Position numbers and translations under genes: made by a program
The notes under the pieces: generated by a model
The model's input: the letters and a program-made list of their open reading frames with translations, nothing else
The model's database searches: none
Told to the model about the DNA's origin: nothing
Assembly (NCBI GenBank): GCA_046327745.1
Contig: JAXLXV010000012.1
Location: 124,001 to 188,000 of the forward strand
Direction: 5' to 3'
DNA: 64,000 nucleotides
Source of the DNA: JABAQJ01 sp046327745
GTDB taxonomy: Bacteria; Gemmatimonadota; Gemmatimonadetes; Gemmatimonadales; Gemmatimonadaceae
In this document: positions 47,396 through 55,495 of the stretch, piece after piece
Position numbering within the stretch: position 1 is the stretch's first letter
Layout of the letters: the number at the start of each line of letters is the position of its first letter

Positions 47396-50300
47396 TCAGA
47401 AGCTCAGGTTCACGCGAAGCAGCGCCCGCTTCGGATTGGGCAGCGTCAAGAAGTCCGTTCGCCCAACGCCGAATGACTCGGTCGGGTTGGAGACCACCTC
47501 GGGGTCCGGCCCCTGGTAGTCCGTCCACAGCGCCAGGTTCTGGAACGCCAGGCCAATGGTGGCTCCGTGCGTGCGAATGAATCCGAGATACTTCGCGGGC
47601 ACGTCGTAGGTGAATGCCAGCTCACGGAAGCGAACAAAATCGCCAGGCTGCAAGAATGCGTCGCGCGCCTGGTCGACCGTGGTACCCGTCCCATTCTGCT
47701 GGACGAACGCCGGACGCCCAGCCGTCTGGTCACCATAGCGCCGCAGGAATTCACGCTTGGAGAGCACGGTCGGATCGAGGCGCCGGTTGCTGCGAACCAG
47801 CTGCGTTTCGCGGAAATAGTCCGTGAGGTTGTAGATCAAGAAGTCCTGCTTGGTATCGATCAAGGCCGAGACGCGGAGGTTCTTCATGATGGTGAACGAG
47901 TTGCTCCACGCCGCTTCCAGCGTCGGGAGGGCGTTCCCCACGACCTCGAACGTGTCTGCGACGGTGACGCGGCTGTTCGCCTCGTCGATGCTCCGAATAC
48001 GCTTGGAAACAAAGGAACCCAGCTGATAGCCTTCGGTGAACCGATTCAGCGTGCCGAAGGGGGCGATGCCGCCAAGGTCGGTCAATTCGTTATGCAGAGT
48101 GTTGAAGTTGAGCCGAGTGTCCCAGGAGAAGTTGCGCATGCGTAGCAACTCGCCATTCAACGACACCTCGAATCCACTGTTGACCACTTGGCCGATGTTC
48201 ACAAAGGGATTTTGTTGATACCCGAGCGACGGCGACAGCGGGCGTTGCAGAATGAGGTCGTTCGTCTTCTTGTTAAAGTACGTCAGCTCAATGCGGGCGC
48301 GGTCCGAGAAGAACGACGCGTCCACGCCGGCCTCGACTTCCACGCCCTTTTCCGGCTTGAGATCGAAGTTGCCGGGGTTCAGCGGAATGGCGCCAGCTTC
48401 AACGGTCGTGGTGCTGCCCGTGGTGATAGCTGACGGTGCGGCCTGCAACGTGGTGAGCGATGCACCGGCACCAGGAGCACGACCCGTGGTTCCGTAGGCA
48501 ACGCGCGCGCGGAAGGACGGGAAGATCTTCGTGAGTGGCTGGAAGAACTTCTCGTCGGACAACACCCACGACAGACCGGCCTTTGGCAGCAGGATCGCCG
48601 GGGTTTCGGAACCGAACGCCGAGAAGTCGTCCAATCGCGCTCCGCCCGTCAGGAACAAGCGATCTTTGTAGCCGACCTGCACCTGTCCAAGGTAACCGTA
48701 CTGACGAACGTCTGTCCGCTGGCCTGTGCCCGTGGTCGTCGATGCCGAGGTGATGACGTTCGACGAGTTGGTGGTAAATCCGATGCCTGTAGCGGTCAGC
48801 TGGTCGTTCCGAGTGGCAATGGCTTGGAAGCCTGCGGACGCATTGACGTCAAATTCGCCGTACTTGTGGTTGACGTCGTTGATCCAGTCGATGGTATAGC
48901 GCGAAATCCCATTGCGCGTCTGGGTATTCTGGCCGGTGTTCAGCAGGCCAGCGTACCAACCATCAGGATTCTTCGGGAAGAATCGCGTACCCTCGTCGTT
49001 CAGGAGGTCGCCACCGAGAGTGAAGCGACTCTTCAGCCACGACACCGGCACGTAGCTGGCCGTCGCATTCAGGATGCTGCGGCGTGTGTCGAGTTCATTT
49101 TCGATCGCTGAGATGGCAAGGACTCCGCGGTTGAACCCAAACCACCCGTTCTGGCTGGCAACGCCGTCATCGCGCCGCGTGGTCGGTGAACCGAGTTCCG
49201 CCCCGCCCAGGAAGCCATAGATGTTGTTGTCGTTATCTGGAAGGACTGCCTTCGTCAGCAACGACGTGAACCCGGCCTCGAGTGTGAGCTTGGAGTTTGG
49301 AATCCAGTTGAAATTGGTGCGCCAGGAGTAACGCCGGAAATCGTTGTTCGGCAGCGTGCCGATCGTTCGGTCAGCGGACGCCGACAAGAAGTAGCCGTAG
49401 TTCTGACCACCGCCCCGACCGGTCCACCCGAACAGCTGGTCCGCGCCCGTGCGGAAGCCGGACTCACGAGCCAGCGGATTGTCGTGCACCAGAGCGCCGA
49501 CCGCCTGCCCTCGGCACAGCGGATTCGGGCTGGTGGACGCCACCGCGGCGGCCGAGCACAGGCCATAGTTGTCGGGCGGGGTCCAGTCCTGGTTCAGTCG
49601 ACCGTATTCGGCGCGCAACGTCTGCTGGAACGAGTTGGCTCCCGTGCGGCCGCGCTTGGTGATGATCTGAATGACGCCGGCAGAGGCATCCGCACCATAG
49701 AGGGTGGCAGCTGACGGCCCCTTCACGACCTCGATGCTCTCGACGTCGTCGGGATTCAGGTCATTCATTCGATCGGTCAGCTGGCCGTTCAGGCCCAGGT
49801 TCACGGTTCCTTCATTGAACCGGACCCCGTCGATGAACACGATCGGTTGATTGGAGAGAGAGATGGACGAGGCGCCGCGGATGCGAATGTTGCGGCTGGT
49901 GCCGGCGGTGCCGGACGCCGCATTCACGGCGATGCCGGCCACCCGCGACTGCAACATCTCGTTCACGTTGGTGATGACGGCGTTCATCTTGATTTCACTT
50001 GCCCCTACCGAGGCCACCGTCGCGGCCTGCGCCCGTCGCTCCTGATTCCCGACCGTGCCTGTGACGACCAATTCCTGCAGCGTCGTGACCGTTCGGACCA
50101 GCTCGAAGTTGTGGGTCACCGTGTTGCCGGCGGCCACGCGCATCGTGTCGCCAGCCGCGCGAAAGCCAATTTTCAGGATGCTGAGCTGAAACCTGCCGGG
50201 TCGAACACCGACGATTCGATACTCACCGCGAGTATTCGATGCTGTTTCCAGCGCCGTGCCAAGAATCGACACGCGGGCACCTTCGACGGGCGTACGGGAC

Positions 50301-50425
50301 TCTTTGTCGACGATGGTGCCGGTGACCGTGCCTGTGGTCGCGGCTTGTCCCATGCCGATCGCGGGGAGTCCGATGAACGCCGCCACGGCGCCCATGCACC
50401 ACCTGCGCAAACGCAGTTGACTCAT
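47396..50425 (-). CDS. SusC/RagA-like TonB-dependent outer-membrane transporter
   Basis: 1009 aa. Signal peptide (about 1-28), carboxypeptidase-like regulatory domain (about 30-115; GTVTGTIVDKESRTPVEGARV), plug domain (about 118-240) with the SusC signatures EMLQSRVAGI and RIRGASSISLSNQPIVFIDGV, then a large beta-barrel ending in the outer-membrane type terminal residues VNLSF. It works with the adjacent SusD as a lid. AGGAG lies 6 nt before the ATG, immediately after a terminator-like hairpin with seven Us. Confidence 0.95.
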   Translation of the reverse strand: MSQLRLRRWCMGAVAAFIGLPAIGMGQAATTGTVTGTIVDKESRTPVEGARVSILGTALETASNTRGEYRIVGVRPGRFQLSILKIGFRAAGDTMRVAAGNTVTHNFELVRTVTTLQELVVTGTVGNQERRAQAATVASVGASEIKMNAVITNVNEMLQSRVAGIAVNAASGTAGTSRNIRIRGASSISLSNQPIVFIDGVRFNEGTVNLGLNGQLTDRMNDLNPDDVESIEVVKGPSAATLYGADASAGVIQIITKRGRTGANSFQQTLRAEYGRLNQDWTPPDNYGLCSAAAVASTSPNPLCRGQAVGALVHDNPLARESGFRTGADQLFGWTGRGGGQNYGYFLSASADRTIGTLPNNDFRRYSWRTNFNWIPNSKLTLEAGFTSLLTKAVLPDNDNNIYGFLGGAELGSPTTRRDDGVASQNGWFGFNRGVLAISAIENELDTRRSILNATASYVPVSWLKSRFTLGGDLLNDEGTRFFPKNPDGWYAGLLNTGQNTQTRNGISRYTIDWINDVNHKYGEFDVNASAGFQAIATRNDQLTATGIGFTTNSSNVITSASTTTGTGQRTDVRQYGYLGQVQVGYKDRLFLTGGARLDDFSAFGSETPAILLPKAGLSWVLSDEKFFQPLTKIFPSFRARVAYGTTGRAPGAGASLTTLQAAPSAITTGSTTTVEAGAIPLNPGNFDLKPEKGVEVEAGVDASFFSDRARIELTYFNKKTNDLILQRPLSPSLGYQQNPFVNIGQVVNSGFEVSLNGELLRMRNFSWDTRLNFNTLHNELTDLGGIAPFGTLNRFTEGYQLGSFVSKRIRSIDEANSRVTVADTFEVVGNALPTLEAAWSNSFTIMKNLRVSALIDTKQDFLIYNLTDYFRETQLVRSNRRLDPTVLSKREFLRRYGDQTAGRPAFVQQNGTGTTVDQARDAFLQPGDFVRFRELAFTYDVPAKYLGFIRTHGATIGLAFQNLALWTDYQGPDPEVVSNPTESFGVGRTDFLTLPNPKRALLRVNLSF

Positions 50426-50430
50426 AGGGT

Positions 50431-50470
50431 GCTCCTAAAAAAGGGGGAGTGCGACAGTGGGGCTGTCGCA
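50431..50470 (-). terminator. Terminator-like hairpin in the susC leader
   Basis: Minus strand TGCGACAG (50470-50463) pairs with CTGTCGCA (50457-50450): 8 perfect base pairs and a 5-nt loop. CTCCCCC and then TTTTTTT (about 50442-50436) follow, directly abutting the AGGAG ribosome site of susC. It is either an attenuator of susC or the terminator of the upstream carboxylase operon. Confidence 0.6.
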
Positions 50471-50486
50471 TAGGGGTGGCCCCGCC

Positions 50487-50516
50487 AATGTAGGAAACGC
50501 CCGTACGGTGTGCCAG
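50487..50516 (-). promoter_or_regulatory. Putative susCD promoter
   Basis: Minus strand CTGGCA (50516-50511), 18-nt spacer, TACATT (50492-50487). The -35 is weak. Predicted start is near 50480, upstream of the leader hairpin and about 55 nt from the susC ATG. Confidence 0.4.
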
Positions 50517-50535
50517 CAATTTTTTGCCACACCGT
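50505..50535. promoter_or_regulatory. Inverted repeat over the susCD -35, candidate operator
   Basis: ACGGTGTG (50505-50512) and CACACCGT (50528-50535) form a perfect 8-bp inverted repeat with 23-nt centre-to-centre spacing, about two helical turns. One arm overlaps the proposed -35. The AT-rich centre (AATTTTTT) would bend. No U-run follows, so it is less likely to be a terminator. Confidence 0.4.
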
Positions 50536-50588
50536 GCCGCAAACCGCGTAGTATTGCTCGACCAGCCGCGTAGATCTGGGATAGAGCG

Positions 50589-51086
50589 TCAGAGTTCCAC
50601 TAACACCGCGCCCTTTTCCACCGCGGTGCCCTGCACCGCCAGCACACGCGTCACGATGCCGGCCGACACGGCGCGGAGTTCGTTTTCCATCTTCATCGCC
50701 TCGATCACTACGATCGCCTGCCCGGCGGCAACCTGATCGCCCTCGCGCACGTGAATCTTGCTGACCAGCCCTGGCATGGGCGCGATGATGCGCCCCGGTC
50801 CGTGCGGCACCGCATGCTCAGCGGTCATTTCCTGGATGGCGCGAGAACGTTCGTCGAGCGCCTCGCATTCGTACCGATAGCCGTTCATCCACAGCACATA
50901 CTGGCCCCGGGTATCTCCGCGCCGCGCGGCGACGCGATGCACCGTGTTGTCGATTTGCACCAGATGAATCGGCGTGCCCTCGATGTCCGCGAGGTGCGCC
51001 TGAATGCGCTGTCCGCCGACCCGCACACCGTCAGCATCCAGATCGACCGTGAATCGCTCACCATCTACATCCACGATGTACTTCAC
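50589..51086 (-). CDS. Biotin carboxyl carrier protein of acyl-CoA carboxylase, with BT-like N-terminal domain
   Basis: 165 aa. The C-terminal biotinyl domain (about 95-165) carries the biotin lysine in EAMKMENEL and a PMPGLVSKIHV start. The N-terminal part (KYIVDVDGERFTVDLD ... WMNGYRYECEALDE) resembles the region preceding the biotin domain in propionyl-CoA carboxylase alpha chains. It appears to be the detached second half of such an alpha chain; the biotin carboxylase is encoded separately at 52326. Its ATG overlaps the intervening methyltransferase stop (ATGA). Confidence 0.9.
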   Translation of the reverse strand: MKYIVDVDGERFTVDLDADGVRVGGQRIQAHLADIEGTPIHLVQIDNTVHRVAARRGDTRGQYVLWMNGYRYECEALDERSRAIQEMTAEHAVPHGPGRIIAPMPGLVSKIHVREGDQVAAGQAIVVIEAMKMENELRAVSAGIVTRVLAVQGTAVEKGAVLVEL

Positions 51087-52321
51087 ACGCGCTCCGGTAC
51101 GAGTTCACAAAGAGTTTCTACGTGCGCCGTCTGCGGAAACATGTCGAACGCCGTCAGCGTGCGCACCTGATACGATGGAAGACGCTGAAGATCGCGCGCC
51201 AAAGTGGCAGGATTGCAGCTGACATACAGGATGGCCCGAACGATGTGCCGCTGGGCGTCCAGCGCCGTGGTGACCGCTGGCTCGACGCCATTACGGGGCG
51301 GATTCAGGATGACGACGTCTGCCGGATCGAGGGAAGGAATCACGGTCTCCACTCGAGCGGCTACGGCACGTGAGGGAGGCGACAATCGCGACGAGCAAAA
51401 GCGCACCGCCTCTTCGTCAGCCTCAATCGCGGTCACGCGCACGCCCGCATCGTGCAGTGCTACGGTCACCTCGCCCGTTCCCGCATACGCATCGATTGCT
51501 GTCGACGGCGTATAGCTCAGGGCCTGCTGTAGCACCTGTCGGCGGAGCTCCGGCGCGACATAGGGATTTACCTGTTGAAACGACGCGGCGGGGCTGCCCG
51601 AAGGTCGCCGGTCCACGACCACGTGAACGCCACCACGGTGTGGGTGCCACCGCACGATCGCCAGTGATGGACACTCCGCAGCAAAGGCCTTGGCGTCCTT
51701 CCATGTGACACCACCATTCAACACGAAGAGAAGCTCGTTCCCTTCGATACGGATCGACGCTGACAGCGTACGTGCCGAGGGAAGGAGCGCCCGGGCCGAA
51801 CCCACTTCGCGCCACGCGGCGACGATTCGCGGATCGGTGATGGGGCACTCCGTCAATTCAAACACGGCGTCAGGCTCACCAAGTCGGCGCAAACCGATCG
51901 TGCGTGTGCGGCGCCCCTGCTGCTCGCGGATGGTCAGCGTGAGCTTGGATCGGTAGGCCCAGGGGTGGCCGCCCGAAATCATGCGTTCCACGCGCGCCTC
52001 ACGGCGCGCTATGCGCGCCATCGCATCGTTGATCACGCTGCGCTTCGCCGCCTGTTGCGCCTCGAGGGTCAGGTGCTGCAGCTGACAGCCTCCACACTGA
52101 TCGGCATCGTAGTGACGACACTCGGCGGCGACGCGCTGGGGACCTGGCGTGAGAATGTCGACCACCCGCCCTCGCGCAAATCCGCTCTCGCGTCGCATGC
52201 GGGCACGGAGAACGTCACCGGGGGCGCTCCGCGGGATGAAGACAACCATCCCGTCCATTCGCGCCACCCCATCACCGCCAGCCCCAATGGAATCGACTGT
52301 GAGCGTGGCGACGTCGTCCAT
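51083..52321 (-). CDS. RlmD/TrmA-family 23S rRNA or tRNA (uracil-5-)-methyltransferase
   Basis: SAM-dependent RNA m5U methyltransferase, 412 aa from ATG 52321. The TRAM domain opens it (TLTVDSIGAGGDGVARMDG), then four Cys of an Fe-S cluster (C-x6-CGGC, and LTECPI), the SAM-binding block AIDAYAGTGEVTVAL, NPPRNGVEP, and the catalytic Cys in YVSCNPATLARDL. Alternative in-frame ATGs exist upstream (52354, 52396) but would overlap accC. The RNA target (U1939, U747 or U54) cannot be set from sequence. It is inserted between the subunit genes of an acyl-CoA carboxylase. Confidence 0.9.
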   Translation of the reverse strand: MDDVATLTVDSIGAGGDGVARMDGMVVFIPRSAPGDVLRARMRRESGFARGRVVDILTPGPQRVAAECRHYDADQCGGCQLQHLTLEAQQAAKRSVINDAMARIARREARVERMISGGHPWAYRSKLTLTIREQQGRRTRTIGLRRLGEPDAVFELTECPITDPRIVAAWREVGSARALLPSARTLSASIRIEGNELLFVLNGGVTWKDAKAFAAECPSLAIVRWHPHRGGVHVVVDRRPSGSPAASFQQVNPYVAPELRRQVLQQALSYTPSTAIDAYAGTGEVTVALHDAGVRVTAIEADEEAVRFCSSRLSPPSRAVAARVETVIPSLDPADVVILNPPRNGVEPAVTTALDAQRHIVRAILYVSCNPATLARDLQRLPSYQVRTLTAFDMFPQTAHVETLCELVPERV

Positions 52322-52325
52322 CGCC

Positions 52326-53831
52326 CTAACGAAGGCCTTCGCGTCGAGCGGCATCGCGCCAGGCATCATGCACGGCCGTCGTGGTGGTTGGAGCACCGGA
52401 TGCGGCGCGTGCGCCGCGGTCCCGATCGGCCATCAGCGCTGCGGCCACGGCAGCTGCCATGCGTCCAGCCTCTGGCGCGCGGACAGCCAAGAGGGCCGGG
52501 AGTTTTCGCTCCAGCCATTGGATCTCAATATTGCCCTGCTGGAAGTCGTCGTCTTCCATCACACGCAGGTGGAACTCCCGCGACGTCTCAACGCCTAACA
52601 CCACCAGTTCATCCAAGGCGCGATGCATGCGCTGGATCGCCTGGTCCCGGGTCGCCCCCCACACAATGAGTTTGGCGAGCATCGGATCGTAGTGCAGTCC
52701 GACGACACTCCCCGTTTCCACACCGCCATCCCAGCGCACGCCCGGTCCCGCAGGCACCTTCAGGTAGTGAATGCGTCCCGTCGAGGGGAAAAATCCGTTG
52801 GCCGGATCTTCACTTGTGATCCGACACTCGATCGCCCAGCCCCGCGGGGTCATCTCCTCTGGGAACGGCAGCTTCTCACCGGCCGCGATGCGCAGCTGCC
52901 ATTGGACGATGTCGATGCCCGTGACCAGCTCGGTCACTGGGTGTTCCACCTGGAGGCGCGTGTTCATCTCCAGGAAGTAGAAGTTCCCATCGCGGTCCAC
53001 GAGGAACTCGCACGTTCCGGCGTTCTCGTAGCCGGCGGCGCGCGCCGCGGCCACGGCGGTGGCTCCCATGCGTCGTCGCAAATCGGCATTGACCGCGACG
53101 CTTGGCGCCTCCTCGATCATCTTCTGGTGCCGGCGTTGCACGGAGCACTCGCGTTCACCTAACGACAGTACGGTTCCGTGCCGGTCAGCGAGAATCTGGA
53201 TTTCGATGTGACGTGGGCCTTCGATGTACTTCTCCACGTACACCGCGTCGTCGCCAAAGGCGTTTCGTGCCTCACGCCGAGCCGCGTCCAGCAACGAACT
53301 CATGTCCTGGGGATCGCGCACCACGCGCATCCCTTTTCCCCCGCCACCCGCGGCCGCCTTGAGCAACACGGGATAGCCAAATCGCTCCGCCACGTCCAAC
53401 GCGTCTTCCGCGTCGCGCAGTCCGGTGGTCGTGCCCGGGACCACAGGCACGCCCGCAGCGATCGCCAGCTGCCGCGCTGCCGTTTTGCTGCCCATGGCCG
53501 CGATGGCCTCTGCCGGCGGGCCAATGAACGTTAGGCCGGAATCACGGACTAGACGCGCGAACCACTCGCGCTCAGAAAGAAAACCGTAGCCCGGATGAAT
53601 GGCTTCGGCACCGGATTTCAGTGCCGCCTCCACGATTCGGTCGCCCTTCAGGTAGCTCTCGGTGGATGCCGCGGCGCCGATATGCACTGCCTCATCGGCT
53701 TCGCGCACATGCGGTGCCTGGATATCGGCATCTGAATACACCGCGACGGAACCCACGCCCAATTCGCGGCAGGCACGGATGACGCGCAGGGCAATCTCGC
53801 CGCGATTCGCGACCAGAACTTTGGAGAACAT
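52326..53831 (-). CDS. accC: Acyl-CoA (propionyl/acetyl) carboxylase, biotin carboxylase subunit
   Basis: ATP- and bicarbonate-dependent carboxylation of biotin. 501 aa: VLVANRGEIALRVIRACRELG at the N-terminus, the ATP-grasp Gly loop KAAAGGGGKGMR, ERECSVQRRHQKMIEEAP, EMNTRLQVEHPVTE with catalytic Glu/Arg. About 45 extra C-terminal residues, Ala/Arg-rich, remain where a full alpha chain would continue into BT and biotin domains. Its TAG stop is inside a CCCTAACG motif. The start abuts pccB with a 1-nt overlap. Confidence 0.94.
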   Translation of the reverse strand: MFSKVLVANRGEIALRVIRACRELGVGSVAVYSDADIQAPHVREADEAVHIGAAASTESYLKGDRIVEAALKSGAEAIHPGYGFLSEREWFARLVRDSGLTFIGPPAEAIAAMGSKTAARQLAIAAGVPVVPGTTTGLRDAEDALDVAERFGYPVLLKAAAGGGGKGMRVVRDPQDMSSLLDAARREARNAFGDDAVYVEKYIEGPRHIEIQILADRHGTVLSLGERECSVQRRHQKMIEEAPSVAVNADLRRRMGATAVAAARAAGYENAGTCEFLVDRDGNFYFLEMNTRLQVEHPVTELVTGIDIVQWQLRIAAGEKLPFPEEMTPRGWAIECRITSEDPANGFFPSTGRIHYLKVPAGPGVRWDGGVETGSVVGLHYDPMLAKLIVWGATRDQAIQRMHRALDELVVLGVETSREFHLRVMEDDDFQQGNIEIQWLERKLPALLAVRAPEAGRMAAAVAAALMADRDRGARAASGAPTTTTAVHDAWRDAARREGLR

Positions 53832-55381
53832 CAGAGCGGAATGTTGCCGTGCTTCTTTGGCGGATTGCGATCGCGCTTGGCAACCAGCGTATCGAGGGCA
53901 TCGATCAGCCGCATGCGCGTATCGCGAGGGTCGATGATATCATCGACGAATCCGCGACTGGCGGCGACATATGGATTGGCGAATTTCGCCGTGTACTCAG
54001 CCACACGCTCGTCCATCGCGGCTTGGGGATCCTTGGCGTCGGCGATCTCCTTCCGGAAGAGGATTTCCACAGCGCCCTTTGGGCCCATGACGGCGATTTC
54101 GGCGGTCGGCCAGGCCAGGTTCATGTCACCGCGAATGTGCTTGGAGTTCATCACGTCGTAGGCGCCGCCGTACGCCTTGCGGGTGATTACGGTCAGTTTT
54201 GGTACCGTCGCCTCGCAGTACGCGTACAGGAGCTTGGCCCCATGTCGGATGATGCCTCCGTGCTCCTGCGCCACGCCGGGAAGAAATCCGGGGACGTCTT
54301 CAAACGTGATGATGGGAATGTTGAACGCGTCGCAGAAACGGACAAACCGCGCGCCCTTGATTGAGGCGTTGATGTCCAGCACGCCGGCCAGGACGGCTGG
54401 CTGATTGGCGATGATCCCGACCGAATGTCCACCCAAGTGAGCGAAGCCACAAAGGATGTTTTCGGCAAACATCTTGTGCACTTCATAGAACTCGCCGTCA
54501 TCAAACACGCGTGCGATGACGTCGTGCATGTCGTACGGCTTGTTCGGGCTGTCGGGGACGATATCGAGCAGCGCTTCGTCGCGTCGGTCGCGGGGATCGG
54601 TGCCGGCCCCTCGGGGCGGATCCGCCAAGTTGTTCTGCGGAATGAAGCGAAAGACGTCGCGAATCATCTGCAGGCACTGCAGCTCCGAATCACACGCAAA
54701 GTGCGCGACACCCGAGGTGGCGGCGTGGGTGTCGGCACCGCCGAGTGCTTCCATGGTCACGTCTTCATGCGTGACGGTCTTCACGACATTGGGACCGGTG
54801 ACGAACATGTACGACGTCCCGCGCACCATGAAGATGAAATCCGTAATCGCCGGCGAGTACACCGCGCCGCCGGCGCAGGGACCGAGGATGGCGGAAATCT
54901 GCGGCACGACGCCCGATGCGAGCGTATTGCGCAGGAAGATGTCGGCGTACCCGCCTAACGAAACGACGCCCTCCTGAATGCGGGCACCGCCCGAGTCGTT
55001 CAGTCCAATGACCGGCGCTCCGTTCCGAACGGCCAGGTCCATCACCTTGCAGATCTTCTCGGCAAAGGTCTCGGACAGCGAACCACCAAAGACCGTGAAG
55101 TCCTGCGAGAACACATAGACCAGGCGACCGTTGATCCGGCCATGCCCCGTGACGACGCCGTCGCCGTAGGTCTTCTGTGACTCCAGGCCGAAATCCGTGG
55201 ATCGATGGGTGACGAATCGATCGTATTCGACAAAGCTGCCGTCGTCCAGCAACAGGTCCAGGCGCTCGCGGGCCGTCAGCTTCCCCTTGTCATGCTGGGC
55301 TTGGATGCGGGTGGGGCCACCGCCCTGCTCTGACTCGGCGCGTCGTCGCTCGAGGAGTTCCAGGTTCTCGCGCATGCTCAT
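53831..55381 (-). CDS. pccB: Propionyl-CoA carboxylase-type carboxyltransferase (beta subunit)
   Basis: Transfers CO2 from biotin to the acyl-CoA, 516 aa with two crotonase-like halves. Blocks: KLTARERLDLLLDDGSF, GLNDSGGARIQEGV, GPCAGGAVYSPAITDF, ILCGFAHLGGHSVGIIAN, DVPGFLPGVAQEHGGIIRHGAKLLYAY, KAYGGAYDVM, ending KKHGNIPL. These fit PCC/methylmalonyl decarboxylase carboxyltransferases better than AccAD. TAGCTT lies 8 nt before the ATG, suggesting a leaderless start, though the -35 is poor. Confidence 0.94.
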   Translation of the reverse strand: MSMRENLELLERRRAESEQGGGPTRIQAQHDKGKLTARERLDLLLDDGSFVEYDRFVTHRSTDFGLESQKTYGDGVVTGHGRINGRLVYVFSQDFTVFGGSLSETFAEKICKVMDLAVRNGAPVIGLNDSGGARIQEGVVSLGGYADIFLRNTLASGVVPQISAILGPCAGGAVYSPAITDFIFMVRGTSYMFVTGPNVVKTVTHEDVTMEALGGADTHAATSGVAHFACDSELQCLQMIRDVFRFIPQNNLADPPRGAGTDPRDRRDEALLDIVPDSPNKPYDMHDVIARVFDDGEFYEVHKMFAENILCGFAHLGGHSVGIIANQPAVLAGVLDINASIKGARFVRFCDAFNIPIITFEDVPGFLPGVAQEHGGIIRHGAKLLYAYCEATVPKLTVITRKAYGGAYDVMNSKHIRGDMNLAWPTAEIAVMGPKGAVEILFRKEIADAKDPQAAMDERVAEYTAKFANPYVAASRGFVDDIIDPRDTRMRLIDALDTLVAKRDRNPPKKHGNIPL

Positions 55382-55389
55382 GGCGCCGA

Positions 55390-55418
55390 AAGCTAGTGGC
55401 GCTCCTGCCCCCCGACTA
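55390..55418 (-). promoter_or_regulatory. Weak putative pccB promoter (leaderless)
   Basis: Minus strand TAGCTT (55395-55390), 8 nt before the pccB ATG at 55381, the same hexamer and spacing as at dus. The expected -35 position holds TAGTCG, a poor match. It sits just after the rpsA terminator, where a promoter is needed. Confidence 0.3.
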
Positions 55419-55431
55419 GGAACCGTCGTGG

Positions 55432-55473
55432 GAGAAAGAACGCGCCCCGCGAGGCCATGCTCGCGGGGCGCGT
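55432..55473 (-). terminator. Intrinsic terminator of rpsA
   Basis: ACGCGCCCCGCGAG (55440-55453) and CTCGCGGGGCGCGT (55460-55473) form a perfect 14-bp stem with a 6-nt loop. On the minus strand TTCTTTCT follows. It starts 22 nt after the rpsA stop. Confidence 0.8.
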
Positions 55474-55495
55474 GAACTGTCGGATACCGGGTCGA

